The notes: generated by a model from the letters alone, not told the origin. Counted from the stretch's first letter, positions 8,722 through 18,095 are shown. The stretch: DNA of 63,719 nucleotides from Sphingobium xenophagum NBRC 107872 (GCF_000367345.1 NZ_BARE01000033.1:1-63719); one strand, 5' to 3'. A program made the numbers and translations.

Positions 8722-10311
8722 TCAGGTCGTCGGGATCGCCGTGCAGCTCTTGCTGGTGCTGCCGAAGCTGGCGCTTGCCGAGTTGCAGGTCCAGCCGGCA
8801 TACCAAGTGTCGCTGCTGTCCTTCACGGCACCGATATAGTTGGTGGTGGTGAAGGCACTGTCGATCGTCTTAGGGTCGATCGCCACTACAGCGGTTTCCG
8901 TTGCCCCGTTGATGAACAGGCTGGTCAGCGACGGGGTGTAGGTGAAGCTGCTGTTCGCACCGGCAGTGAAGATCGACTGGACCAGCGCTGCATCGACGCC
9001 CGTGCCAGTGCCCTTGAAGGGCGTGCCGTTGCACTGCATCACAACCGAGATGTAGCGCGGCTTGCCAGCATCCTGAAGCGCGGTGTCAGCATCACGCACA
9101 GCAGCGGCGCCGTTGATGCGCAGGCAGCTCTGGTTGGGGCTGACGATGATGCCGTTGACCAGCGCCAGATCGGCGCCGCCGCGCAGCAGCATCGAAGCGC
9201 CGTCGTCGCCGGTGTTGGAACGCTGGATATGCGTGAAGTTGGCGACCTTCAGATACTGGCGGGGCAGCACATCTTCGCCGTTGTTGGAGGCCGAACCACC
9301 GTTCGAGTCGGTTTCGAGGAAGGTGTCGCCGATATTATTGCCTTCCCGCTGAACCGAGATGACAAACTGCGCCGTGCCGCGGAAACCGACGTCGGTATCC
9401 AGATTGTCGTCTTCGTTCCCGGTCAGCACCAGATAACGCATGTTGGCCGAGCCACCAAAGGCTTCGATGCCGTCGTCGGAGCTGTTGTGGATCTGGATAT
9501 GATCAAGAACCGTGCCAGTGCCGACGCCCGAAGGCGTGAGGCCTTGCAGTTCCTTGCCGTCAGCCAGCACGAAACCCGAATAGCGGATCTGGACATAGGA
9601 CATACGGCCCGAACTGTCGGCGTCATTCGCACCGCCATAGAGCGCGTTGCTGCTGCCTTCGGTATCACGTTCGCACGCCGTGGTGCCTGCCGCTGCGGCC
9701 GGGGCCAGACAGTCGGTGATCTTCGCGCGGCCCAGCAGCACGATGCCACCCCACTGGCCAGACGACTGGTCAGTCGTGGTCCCCAGCACGTTTTCACGGC
9801 TGGTGAAAACGATCGGCTGCGACGCGGTGCCGACAGCGTTGATCTTGTTGCCACGATTGACCGCCAGATAGGCGTTGCCGGTGGCAGCGAATACTGTGAC
9901 GCCCGGATCGATCGTCAGCGTGACGTCGGTGTTGGTGCTGGCAGCGCCCTGGTCGGTGCCGACATCGACGCGGCCGGGCAGCGAATAGATGACGCCCGGA
10001 ACCTTGGCGATCGCGGTCGTGCTGGTGAAGCGGGTCGGGAAACCGCAGTTGCGCCACGTATTGCCACCATCGGAAATGGTGCCGAGGTCTGCAAGCTGCG
10101 CGGAACCGGCGATGGTCGGGCAGTTGGCAGCCGGGGTCACGCCGGTCGGCGTGGGGGTCGGCGTAGGCGTAGGCGTGGGGGCCGGGGTCGGCGCGGGGAT
10201 GACAATGGTGCCCTCGCCCGGCGAAGCGATGTCGTCAGCGCCGCAGGCGCTCAGGCCTATGCAGGCGCAGCTCGCCATCAGGATCGTGTGGATACGGTTA
10301 ATCTTGGCCAT
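8722..10311 (-). CDS. Secreted or surface lipoprotein with Pro-Thr linker and beta-helix-like repeats
   Basis: The 529-residue protein has a lipoprotein signal with lipobox LSAC (Cys23) followed by Gly, so outer-membrane sorting is expected. A spacer follows and then a PTPTPT-type linker (about residues 39-57). The rest is rich in Asn/Asp/Gly/Thr with recurring turns such as GTVLDHIQIHNSSDDGIEAFG and MRYLVLTGNEDDNLDTDVGF, typical of right-handed parallel beta-helix surface proteins. Paired cysteines occur late in the chain. The gene sits beside gsp genes, precedes a TonB receptor and has a PHO-like promoter. From memory, Caulobacter exports a phosphate-starvation lipoprotein (ElpS) through its type II system; this may be a counterpart. 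The start has a GGAGCGGAGACGAC leader. Confidence 0.82.
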   Translation of the reverse strand: MAKINRIHTILMASCACIGLSACGADDIASPGEGTIVIPAPTPAPTPTPTPTPTPTGVTPAANCPTIAGSAQLADLGTISDGGNTWRNCGFPTRFTSTTAIAKVPGVIYSLPGRVDVGTDQGAASTNTDVTLTIDPGVTVFAATGNAYLAVNRGNKINAVGTASQPIVFTSRENVLGTTTDQSSGQWGGIVLLGRAKITDCLAPAAAAGTTACERDTEGSSNALYGGANDADSSGRMSYVQIRYSGFVLADGKELQGLTPSGVGTGTVLDHIQIHNSSDDGIEAFGGSANMRYLVLTGNEDDNLDTDVGFRGTAQFVISVQREGNNIGDTFLETDSNGGSASNNGEDVLPRQYLKVANFTHIQRSNTGDDGASMLLRGGADLALVNGIIVSPNQSCLRINGAAAVRDADTALQDAGKPRYISVVMQCNGTPFKGTGTGVDAALVQSIFTAGANSSFTYTPSLTSLFINGATETAVVAIDPKTIDSAFTTTNYIGAVKDSSDTWYAGWTCNSASASFGSTSKSCTAIPTT

Positions 10312-10323
10312 GTCGTCTCCGCT

Positions 10324-10338
10324 CCGGTAAAATACCGG
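10324..10338. repeat. 15-bp palindrome in the lipoprotein 5' leader
   Basis: CCGGTA and TACCGG are exact arms around AAA, 13 bases upstream of the lipoprotein start codon and next to its ribosome-binding sequence. In the RNA it could form a hairpin that affects translation, or in DNA an operator. Confidence 0.4.
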
Positions 10339-10420
10339 GATTGTTGCTGTGCGGAGCGCAGGGGATATGATTCGGACAACGCCCCCTGTCGCCCTCCGAA
10401 GGGGCAGTTAGGGACGTCCG

Positions 10421-10482
10421 GTGACAGGCTTGTTTTGATTTAGTGACGAAACAGCGTCACTAAAATGACAGTTTAGTGACTT
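10421..10482 (-). promoter_or_regulatory. Candidate tandem PHO boxes / operator upstream of the lipoprotein
   Basis: On the minus strand, units matching the PHO half-site are AAGTCAC (10476-10482), CTGTCAT (10465-10471), TCGTCAC (10443-10449) and CTGTCAC (10421-10427). All are in register at multiples of 11 bases; two units in between are degenerate. Three copies of TTTAGTGAC (two direct, one inverted) overlap the array, and TAGTGACG/CGTCACTA (10441-10462) is a perfect palindrome, so a dimeric repressor is an alternative reading. Confidence 0.65.
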
Positions 10483-10502
10483 TGGTTATGCTTTCATGAC
10501 AA

Positions 10503-10525
10503 GGGCGCGGTTAAGCCCCGCGCCC
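10503..10525 (-). terminator. GC-rich hairpin downstream of the TPR-like gene
   Basis: GGGCGCGG (10503-10510) pairs exactly with CCGCGCCC (10518-10525) around a 7-base loop, 30 bases after the stop of the small periplasmic gene. The U-tract is poor (TTGTCATG), so it may be a weak terminator. Confidence 0.45.
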
Positions 10526-10555
10526 CGTGCAATTGCTTGAAACAGAACGCTTCGA

Positions 10556-10942
10556 TCAGCGCGACGCATAAACCGGCGTCAGGCGGCTCATCGCCCGCCG
10601 CGCCACATCGCGCGAGGATTGTTCGCTGCCGTCGGCCATCACCAGCGTCATTTCCGGGGAGAAGCGCGCGGACTTATAGGCGGAGCGGGCATCGACCATG
10701 CGCCCCATGCCCGCATAGGCATTGCCCAGGTTGATGAGGCGCGCGGGATCATTGGCGCTATCGGGCCACACGGCCTTCAGCCGCTTGGCCGCCTTTGCAT
10801 AATCGCCAGCCGTCAGGTCGCGCGCGGCAAGGCCGCCGTCGGGAACGCCGACCACGATCACATCCTCCGGCGCACTCTGCGCCATGGCAGGCGAGACGCA
10901 AGCGAGAGCAAAACCGGCGATGAGGGCGACCTTCAGCATCAT
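10556..10942 (-). CDS. Small periplasmic TPR-like protein
   Basis: Unrecognised 128-residue protein with a signal peptide (VALIAGFALACVSPAMAQ, cleavage about residue 22). The region DYAKAAKRLKAVWPDSANDP followed by ARLINLGNAYAGMGRMVDARSAYKSA reads as a tetratricopeptide helix pair, and such proteins usually bind partners in the periplasm. The start is ATG with GGAG 5 bases upstream; a second ATG follows directly. It precedes the lipoprotein-receptor pair in the same direction, but a hairpin and the PHO-like promoter lie between them, so it has its own transcript or shares regulation. The function is unknown. Confidence 0.75.
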   Translation of the reverse strand: MMLKVALIAGFALACVSPAMAQSAPEDVIVVGVPDGGLAARDLTAGDYAKAAKRLKAVWPDSANDPARLINLGNAYAGMGRMVDARSAYKSARFSPEMTLVMADGSEQSSRDVARRAMSRLTPVYASR

Positions 10943-11199
10943 ATTTTCTCCAGCAAAACCTTCTAACTATAGCCCTGATTATTTCATTATGATGACATTT
11001 GAGCAATAGCGGTTCGATGGTCGAAAAAGGATTTTCTTTTCCGTGAAAACAGACACTTATTATTTTTTCTTCATACTGTCATAAAAGTGTAATTGAACGA
11101 ATGCGCAGAGTCGATAGCGATTCGCGCGGTGCTGGCCGGTTTCGCGCTGAGCGGCGACGGGCACAGGTTCAGCGTCAGGCAATCGACCAAGCGACGCCC
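10943..11199. other. Intergenic, AT-rich
   Basis: No gene recognised. The stretch holds the promoter of the small periplasmic gene (a TATAGT element about 30 bases upstream of it) and the 3' flank of ssrA. One isolated CTGTCAT occurs at 11076-11082 on the plus strand without an in-register partner. Confidence 0.5.
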
Positions 11200-11585
11200 G
11201 CCAAACGAGGACTGCAAAGGGGATGAAGGTCCGGGAGGTTCTGTTGCCCGGCCCTCCCGGAGGCCGCTGAATTCCCTTCTGTTGCCCGGTGGGTTCAACC
11301 GCGCTATTTTAGAATGAAGTCAGGCCGTTAGGCCCTCATTCACGCTGCAATGGCGAGTGCTTCGTTATCGTTGGCACTTGTGAGTTTTGCACAGTTTAAC
11401 GGCTTACACGGGCCGGGTAAAAACATCGTCTTTGAACACACGTCGATCCTAGTTCGGCCCCGTCAGACATCCCGTTCAGCCAATAGGTCGACCGGGATAT
11501 GTGGTGGAACCGCCGGGTACTGCCCCCGGGTCCGCTGCGTCTATTACACGACACAATTTATCACCATAGCCGGGCGAACCCGGCA
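11200..11585 (-). ncRNA. ssrA: Circularly permuted two-piece tmRNA
   Basis: tmRNA rescues stalled ribosomes and tags the product for proteolysis. On the minus strand the acceptor piece comes first: a hairpin GCCGGG-TTCG-CCCGGC near 11575, then the 3' acceptor strand CGGTTCC-ACCA ending at 11502. A 40-base intervening sequence (11462-11501) follows, then the coding piece beginning GGGGCCGAACTAGGATCGACG at 11461. GGGGCCG pairs with CGGTTCC as the acceptor stem (two G-U pairs). The tag frame at 11340-11375 encodes ANDNEALAIAA and a TGA stop. Downstream hairpins such as CCGGGAGG/CCTCCCGG fit tmRNA pseudoknots. This permuted layout is characteristic of alphaproteobacteria. The outer ends are estimates to about 15 bases. 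Confidence 0.93.
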
Positions 11586-11590
11586 CGACC

Positions 11591-11619
11591 CATATGGGCG
11601 TAAAGTTGCGCCTTTTCAA
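11591..11619 (-). promoter_or_regulatory. ssrA promoter
   Basis: On the minus strand TTGAAA (11614-11619) is followed after 17 bases by CATATG (11591-11596). This predicts transcription starting near 11585, just before the first acceptor-piece hairpin. The -35 is good and the -10 is weak. Confidence 0.55.
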
Positions 11620-11722
11620 GCCGCCGCATGAGGGTAAGGCCCATGTGCATCGTGACAATGGCATGGGCGGCCCATCAAGGGCAGCCGACTGGCGAGACCA
11701 TGATGGCGTTCGCCTGGCCGCT

Positions 11723-11959
11723 TTAACGCAGCCCCGACCGAGGCTGACGCGCGAGATGCAGCGAGGAGCGCACGACCGGCGACTCGATCAGCCTGGTTTT
11801 CATGAGGTCGCGCATCCGGTCGGCTCCATCAGGGTTCAGCATCACCACGCGGGTGCCGCCCGATGTCAGCGCTTCGATGGTGGATATAGCCAGCGCGTGC
11901 TTGGTGCAGAGCGCCTGCACATCGGCCAGCGGTGCGTTGACGTTGATCGCGCGGCTCAT
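11723..11959 (-). CDS. Small conserved-looking hypothetical protein
   Basis: Unrecognised 78-residue protein beginning MSRAINVNAPLADVQALC. The composition is protein-like, with alternating strand and helix: a His/Ser/Thr segment, SGGTRVVMLNPDGADRMRDLM, then a basic tail. It has no signal peptide or membrane segment. I see no good ribosome-binding sequence before ATG 11959. It lies upstream of ssrA on the same strand. It resembles small unannotated proteins I associate with sphingomonads, but I cannot name a family. Confidence 0.55.
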   Translation of the reverse strand: MSRAINVNAPLADVQALCTKHALAISTIEALTSGGTRVVMLNPDGADRMRDLMKTRLIESPVVRSSLHLARQPRSGLR

Positions 11960-12182
11960 GCGTCGCGGCCGACGACAGGGGTGATGGAAAGACGAATATA
12001 ATGATCCAAGAGAAAGCGCCTTGCTGGCAAGCGGGAGCGCTGGTGTCTCTCGGTCACGCGAATGCTTGCGGGCAGGGTTCGCGTCGATAGGCTGGCTTTA
12101 GCAGAGGCATGTGTTCCCGTCGCGACATTTATGGCGCAGCCCGCTTCCCCTTGCCGCGCTGCCTCTCTATAGCCCTGATCCC
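11960..12182. other. Intergenic gap before trpG
   Basis: No gene, leader peptide or convincing attenuator seen. trpG has no clear ribosome-binding sequence; a TATAGC element lies about 14 bases before its ATG, so a very short leader is possible. Confidence 0.4.
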
Positions 12183-12773
12183 ATGATCCTCGTCATCGAC
12201 AATTATGACAGCTTCACCTGGAACCTGGTCCATTATCTGATGGAACTGGGCGCGCGGGTGGAGGTCGTCCGCAACGACGCCATTTCGGCGGGCCAGGCGC
12301 TTTCCAGCGGGGCAAAGGCCTTTTTGCTCTCGCCCGGTCCCTGCACCCCCAATGAAGCGGGCGTCAGCCTCGATCTGGTCGCGGCCTGCGCCGATGCGGG
12401 CGCGCCGTTGCTGGGCGTGTGCCTGGGTCATCAGGCGATCGGCCAGCATTTCGGTGGCAAGGTGGTGCGCGGCGGCCTGATGCATGGCAAGACATCGCCC
12501 GTCACGCATGACGGCACCGGCATGTTCGCCGGCATCCCCTCCCCCTTCACCGCGACCCGCTATCACTCGCTGATCGTCGATGATATTCCGGACAGCCTGG
12601 TCGTCAACGCGACCAGTCAGGACGGCTCGGTCATGGGCTTTCGCCACGCGACGCTGCCGATCCATTCAGTCCAGTTCCATCCCGAAAGCATCGCCACGGA
12701 ATATGGCCATGACATGCTGGCCAATTTCATGAAGATAGCGGGCATGAAGGTGAAGGCGCGCGAAGCGGCCTGA
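12183..12773 (+). CDS. trpG: Anthranilate / aminodeoxychorismate synthase glutamine amidotransferase subunit
   Basis: Cytoplasmic class I glutamine amidotransferase (196 residues) that supplies ammonia to TrpE for anthranilate synthesis, and probably also to PabB for folate. The protein has the oxyanion region [13 protein letters not shown], the nucleophile Cys in [11 protein letters not shown] and the catalytic His/Glu pair in [14 protein letters not shown] 12183 gives the usual start [15 protein letters not shown]. trpD and trpC follow on the same strand but are separated by a SulP gene in the opposite direction, so trpG probably has its own transcript. Confidence 0.93.
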   Translation: MILVIDNYDSFTWNLVHYLMELGARVEVVRNDAISAGQALSSGAKAFLLSPGPCTPNEAGVSLDLVAACADAGAPLLGVCLGHQAIGQHFGGKVVRGGLMHGKTSPVTHDGTGMFAGIPSPFTATRYHSLIVDDIPDSLVVNATSQDGSVMGFRHATLPIHSVQFHPESIATEYGHDMLANFMKIAGMKVKAREAA

Positions 12774-12777
12774 TCGG

Positions 12778-12823
12778 GGCCGCCTCCCACCCCATCTTCA
12801 ATGCGGGGCGAGGCCGCTTTCCA
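12778..12823. terminator. Imperfect hairpin between trpG and the SulP gene
   Basis: GGGCCGCCTCCCACCCC and GGGGCGAGGCCGC form an imperfect GC-rich stem around ATCTTCAATGC between convergent stops. No clear U-tract is present on either strand, so this is a weak bidirectional terminator candidate. Confidence 0.35.
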
Positions 12824-14288
12824 CGCCGGTCTTGTCATGCAGCGCGAAGCGATCGACAATGTCCGCGCTGGCGCGATTATAGCCGATCACATCGACAGTG
12901 CAGCCGTCGCGGCGCAGGCGCGCGATGATCTTGTCGAGCGCGCCAACCCCCGAAATATCCCAGAAATGCGCGCCTGATACGTCGATCAACACGGGTGTCG
13001 ATCCATCTTCGGCCTGGAAGGCGCTGGTAAAGCGATCGACAGACGCGAAGAATATCTGGCCGACGACATTATAGGTCACATGGTCCGTCGATACTTTGCG
13101 TTCCACCGCGAACATCCGCCGAACCTTGCCTGCAAAGAAAATGCCCGACAGCAGGACGCCAGCCAATACCCCCAGCGACAGGTCGCGTGTCGCGACCACG
13201 ACAACCACGGTCGTCACCATCACTACGGACGATGTGGGCGGATGGCGGCGCAAATTGGCGATGGAATTCCAGCTGAACGTGCCGATCGACACCATGATCA
13301 TCACCGCCACCAGCGCGGGCATGGGGATCTGCCCGACAAATGGCCCCAGCACCGCCAGCAAAAAGAGAAGGAATGCGCCCGATACAAAGGTGGAAAGACG
13401 ACCGCGTCCGCCCGATGTCACATTGATCACCGACTGGCCAATCATCGCGCAGCCGCCCATGCCGCCGAACAGCGCCGCGACGATGTTGGCGCTCCCCTGC
13501 CCTGCACATTCGCGCCGCTTGTCACTGTCGGTATCGGTCATGTCATCGACGATCTGCGCCGTCAGCAGCGACTCGAGCAGGCCGACAGCCGCCATCGTCA
13601 GCCCATATGGCAAGATGATCTGCAAGGTTTCGAGCGTGAATGGCACCATGGGAAAGGCAAAGCTCGGCAACCCTTCCGGCAACTTGCCCATGTCGCCGAC
13701 GGTGTTGACGGACAAGCCCATGCCGATGCTGATTGCGCTCAACGCCAATATGGCGACCAGCGGCGACGGCACAGCCTTGGTCAGGCGTGGCAAAAGATAG
13801 ATGATCGCAAGGCCGCCCGCGATCATGGCGTAGGTTTCCCAGCCGACATTGGTCAATTGCGGCAATTGCGCCAGGAAGATCAGGATCGCCAGCGCATTGA
13901 CGAACCCTGTAATCACCGACCGGGACACGAACTGCATGAGCAGGTCCAGCCGCAACAGCCCCGCAATGATCTGGACAATGCCCATCACGATGGTCGCGGC
14001 GAACAGATATTCGACCCCATGGTCGCGAACCAGCGGCATCACCAGCACGGCGACCGCAGCCGTGGCGGCTGAGATCATGCCTGGCCGACCGCCGGTAAAG
14101 GCCACGACCATCGCAATGACGACCGAGGCATAGAGGCCAACACGCGGATCGACGCCCGCAATGATCGAAAATCCGATCGCTTCGGGAATGAGGGCAAGCG
14201 CAACGACGATACCCGCCATGACGTCCCGACGCGCAGCCTGTCCGTCACTGAACCATTGCTGGCGATAGCGTGTCAAAAAATCTGTCAT
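12798..14288 (-). CDS. SulP-family anion transporter with C-terminal STAS domain
   Basis: Inner-membrane SLC26/SulP transporter; members carry sulfate, bicarbonate or dicarboxylates. The 496-residue protein has the family start ([20 protein letters not shown]), about a dozen hydrophobic segments, the conserved [22 protein letters not shown] region in the middle, and a C-terminal STAS domain ([20 protein letters not shown], about residues 410-490). I chose ATG 14288 (MTDFLTRY); the frame upstream is open but lacks coding character. It lies between trpG and trpD on the opposite strand, an unusual place. The substrate cannot be told from sequence alone. Confidence 0.92.
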   Translation of the reverse strand: MTDFLTRYRQQWFSDGQAARRDVMAGIVVALALIPEAIGFSIIAGVDPRVGLYASVVIAMVVAFTGGRPGMISAATAAVAVLVMPLVRDHGVEYLFAATIVMGIVQIIAGLLRLDLLMQFVSRSVITGFVNALAILIFLAQLPQLTNVGWETYAMIAGGLAIIYLLPRLTKAVPSPLVAILALSAISIGMGLSVNTVGDMGKLPEGLPSFAFPMVPFTLETLQIILPYGLTMAAVGLLESLLTAQIVDDMTDTDSDKRRECAGQGSANIVAALFGGMGGCAMIGQSVINVTSGGRGRLSTFVSGAFLLFLLAVLGPFVGQIPMPALVAVMIMVSIGTFSWNSIANLRRHPPTSSVVMVTTVVVVVATRDLSLGVLAGVLLSGIFFAGKVRRMFAVERKVSTDHVTYNVVGQIFFASVDRFTSAFQAEDGSTPVLIDVSGAHFWDISGVGALDKIIARLRRDGCTVDVIGYNRASADIVDRFALHDKTGVESGLAPH

Positions 14289-14541
14289 CTGAAAATTCCA
14301 CATCAGGGCATATCGCGCCGGGATACAGGCGCTGGCGTAAGAACATGCGTGATGTTGTCCGGCGGATCGGCGGCCGGAATAGCCACCCGGAATTTCACCG
14401 GGTCCTTGCGAATGTCGCGGTTCATAGCGGGGCGACGACCGATTGCAAGGTCGGGGTTTGGCCGAGCGACTGGCCCCCACACGCAAAATTGCCGTCGCCA
14501 CCCCTCGACTCACTACCCCGCTGATGATTAAGGCAAGCGCG

Positions 14542-15534
14542 ATGACCAGCCTGCCCGATCCTTCCAGTCCGCTTGATGCGCAGGCCGCCGCCCGCGCCTT
14601 CGACATGCTGTTCGACGCCGACCTTCCCGAAGCGGACATCGCCGCCTTTCTCGTCACCATGGCCCGGCGCGGCGAAACCGCGATCGAAATCGCGGCTGCC
14701 GCGCGCGCCATGCGCGCCCGGATGATCCCGGTCACCGCCCCGGCAGGCGCGATCGACGTGTGCGGCACCGGGGGCGATGGCCATCATACCCTTAATGTCT
14801 CGACCGCCGTGTCGCTGGTCGTCGCGGCCGCTGGCGTCCCCGTCGCCAAGCATGGCAACCGCGCGGCATCGTCCAAGGCGGGTGCAGCCGACACGCTCGA
14901 AGCGCTTGGGCTCGACCTCGACCGGGCGGCGGCCAGCGCCGAAAAGACACTGGCGGAGATCGGCATCTGCTTCCTCTTCGCGCAAAATTACCATCCCGCG
15001 CTCAAGCGGCTCGGCCCGATCCGCAAGGCGATCGGCGAACGCACCATCTTCAACCTGATGGGACCGCTCGCCAACCCGGCCGGGGTGCGCCGCCAGCTGG
15101 TCGGCATCGCCCGCCCCGCCTATGTCCCTATCTATGCGCAGGCACTTGCCGAACTGGGCGTCGACCGGGCCATGATCGTGTCGGGCGATGAAGGGCTGGA
15201 CGAACTGTCGCTGGCAGGCGGCAACGACATTGCCGAAGTCGCGGGCCATGGCGTGGTTGCCATGCATCGCCTGTCCGCTGCCGATCTGAGCCTCTCCACT
15301 GCGCCAGTCGACGCGATCCGGGGCGGCGACGCAGCACATAACGCCGCCGCCCTGCGCGCGCTGCTGCTGGGCGAACCGGGCGCCTATCGTGACGCAGTGC
15401 TGCTCAACGCCGCGGCCGCCCTTGTCGTGGCCGATGCGGTTGCGGACCTTAAGGAGGGCGTGGAGGAAGCGGCCGAAACGATCGACCGTGGCCTTGCCAA
15501 TGCCCTGCTCAATTGCTGGATAGCCTATCAATGA
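14542..15534 (+). CDS. trpD: Anthranilate phosphoribosyltransferase
   Basis: Second step of tryptophan synthesis: transfers phosphoribose from PRPP to anthranilate. The 330-residue protein has the PRPP-binding glycine-rich motif [39 protein letters not shown], and [18 protein letters not shown], all expected for TrpD. I chose ATG 14542 ([12 protein letters not shown]) because AAGG lies 8 bases upstream; ATG 14524 is in frame. The last bases overlap trpC as ATGA. It heads the run trpD-trpC-moaC-moeA. Confidence 0.95.
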   Translation: MTSLPDPSSPLDAQAAARAFDMLFDADLPEADIAAFLVTMARRGETAIEIAAAARAMRARMIPVTAPAGAIDVCGTGGDGHHTLNVSTAVSLVVAAAGVPVAKHGNRAASSKAGAADTLEALGLDLDRAAASAEKTLAEIGICFLFAQNYHPALKRLGPIRKAIGERTIFNLMGPLANPAGVRRQLVGIARPAYVPIYAQALAELGVDRAMIVSGDEGLDELSLAGGNDIAEVAGHGVVAMHRLSAADLSLSTAPVDAIRGGDAAHNAAALRALLLGEPGAYRDAVLLNAAAALVVADAVADLKEGVEEAAETIDRGLANALLNCWIAYQ

Positions 15535-16318
15535 CCAACAAGCTGATCGAGATTTGCGATTTCAAGCGCGAGGATGTCGCCCGGCGCAAGGCCGCGACAT
15601 CGCTGTCGTCGCTCCACGCCCGCGCCAGCGAACAGACGCCCCCGCGCGGCTTTCGCAAGGCGCTGGACGACGCAGCCCGTTCCGGCTTCGGCCTGATTGC
15701 GGAGATCAAGAAAGCCAGCCCGTCCAAGGGGCTGATCCGCGAAGATTTCGATCCCCCCGCCCATGCGCAGGCCTATGCCGCTGGCGGCGCGGCCTGTCTG
15801 TCGGTGCTGACGGACGAACCCTATTTTCAGGGCCATGACGACTATCTGATGGCGGCCCGCTCCGCCTGCGCGCTTCCCGTGCTGCGCAAGGATTTCATCG
15901 TCGATCCCTGGCAGATACTGGAAAGCCGATCGCTGGGGGCCGACGCGATCCTGATCATCGTCGCCGCCCTTGACGACGGGCAGATGGCAGAGATTGAGGA
16001 TGCAGCGCTTGGGCTTGGCATGGACGCGCTGATCGAAGTGCATGACGAGGCGGAAATGGAGCGCGCGCTCAAGCTGCGATCCCGCCTGATCGGCGTCAAC
16101 AATCGCGACCTGCGCGATTTCAGCGTCGATTTCGCCCGCACCTATGAACTGGTGGGCAAGGCGCCTACCGGTTACACCTTCGTCGCCGAAAGCGGCCTTG
16201 GCAGCCATGCCGACCTGACCGCCATGGCCGATCATGGCGTGCGCTGCTTCCTGGTTGGCGAAACGCTGATGCGGCAGGCCGATGTCGAGGCGGCGACGCG
16301 CAGCCTGCTGACCGGCGC

Positions 16319-16322
<4 letters not shown>
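15531..16322 (+). CDS. trpC: Indole-3-glycerol phosphate synthase
   Basis: Converts carboxyphenylaminodeoxyribulose phosphate to indole-3-glycerol phosphate in tryptophan synthesis. The 263-residue TIM barrel has the catalytic Lys in [15 protein letters not shown], then [34 protein letters not shown] and FVAESGL, all family signatures. It is monofunctional (no PRAI domain). Its ATG overlaps the trpD stop and its stop overlaps the moaC start, so the three genes are probably co-translated. Confidence 0.96.
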
Positions 16323-16785
<463 letters not shown>

Positions 16786-16789
<4 letters not shown>

Positions 16790-17970
16790 GCCTGCTGCCC
16801 GTCGCCGAGGCGCAGGCCCGCCTGTTCGCCCTTGCGACCCCGCTGCCAGCGGAAACAGCACCGGTCGCCGCCTGCAACGGACGCTGGCTGGCCTGCGACC
16901 TACTGGCGCTTCGCGACCAGCCCTGGGCCGATCTGTCCGCGATGGACGGCTATGCCGTGCGTGCCGCTGAATGGCCGGGGCCGTGGCTGGTCGCTGGCGA
17001 AAGCGCGGCTGGCGGCGCTGTGCCTGCGCCGCTGGCGCCCGGACAAGCCTGCCGCATCTTCACCGGCGCGCCCCTGCCAGCAGGCGCAGACACGATCCTG
17101 ATTCAGGAAAATGCCACCCGCGAGCGCGACCGACTGACCGCCAGCGACGATCCTTTGCCTGTCGGGCGCAACATACGCCCGGCCGCGTCGGACTTTGCAA
17201 CCAACGCACTGTTGCTGGCAGCCGGGAGCGCCCTTACGCCCGCGCGCATCGCGCTCGCCGTGCTGGGCGGCCATGGGACGCTGCCGGTCGGCCGCCGCCC
17301 AACGGTCGCGCTGATCTCGACCGGCAACGAACTTGTGCCGCCCGGCGCGCCGACCCCGGCGGGCAGCCTGCCCTCTTCCAATGCGGCCATGCTGGCGGCG
17401 ATGCTGGCAACCCTGCCGTGCGACGTCGTTGATCTGGGCATCGTTCCCGATGATCTTGATGCCATGACCGCTGCGCTGAAACGCGCGGCGTCGGCGGATA
17501 TCATCGTCTCCACGGGCGGCGCATCCGTCGGCGATCATGACATGGTCCGGCCTGCCTTTGCGCAGGCGGGGGGTACGCTCGATTTCTGGAAGATCAGGAT
17601 GCGGCCGGGCAAGCCGCTGATGGCCGGTACCATCGCCGATGCCGTATTTTTGGGTCTGCCGGGCAATCCGGTCTCTGCCTTTGTCACCGCGACCCTGTTC
17701 CTGTTGCCGCTGGTGCGCCATCGCGCCGGATCGACCGCGCCGCTCCCGCGCCTGAGCGAGGCGCGCCTTGCCGCGCCGCTGCCCGCGACCGGCGATCGCG
17801 ACGATTATCTGCGCGCCTATCGGGGGGAGGCAGGGATCGTCTCCGTCACGTCGCAGGACAGCGCCGCCACGGCCGCCATGGCTATGGCCGACTGCCTGAT
17901 TGTCCGCCCTGCCGGTTCATCGATCGCCGCCGCAGGCGACATCGTCACCATCCTGCCTCTGACGGACTGA
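16786..17970 (+). CDS. moeA: Molybdopterin molybdenumtransferase
   Basis: MoeA inserts molybdate into adenylylated molybdopterin. The 394-residue protein has [12 protein letters not shown] near the N-terminus, the domain with [10 protein letters not shown], the MoCF-type segment [18 protein letters not shown] and [12 protein letters not shown], and the C-terminal beta domain. It is slightly short but complete. The ATG overlaps the moaC stop (ATGA). lexA follows 125 bases later with its own SOS box, so the operon probably ends here. Confidence 0.94.
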
Positions 17971-18063
17971 TCGACCATAGGATTGGATCCGGTCCCCATG
18001 GCCGGATGCGCCGCTTCCGGTCCGTTGTTGCTCGCTTGACTCGCCTCCTTCCGTTTCCTATGT

Positions 18064-18078
18064 GTTCCTTATACGTTC
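18064..18078 (+). promoter_or_regulatory. SOS (LexA) box
   Basis: GTTC-N7-GTTC, the alphaproteobacterial LexA operator, occurs as GTTC CTTATAC GTTC, 17 bases upstream of the lexA ATG. This supports autoregulation. Confidence 0.85.
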
Positions 18079-18095
18079 CATGGAGGACCGCAGGC

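Noticed and set aside
10143..10190. Short tandem GTCGGC/GTAGGC units that look like a microsatellite
   Set aside because: They encode the Pro-Thr linker of the lipoprotein; codon repetition explains them, though length may vary between strains.
11076..11082. Isolated CTGTCAT upstream of the small periplasmic gene
   Set aside because: No second half-site at 11-base spacing, and it points away from a gene, so I do not call it a PHO box.
11071..11664. Short open frames on both strands across 11.07-11.66 kb
   Set aside because: The region is explained by the tmRNA gene; the frames have no coding features and cross its stems.
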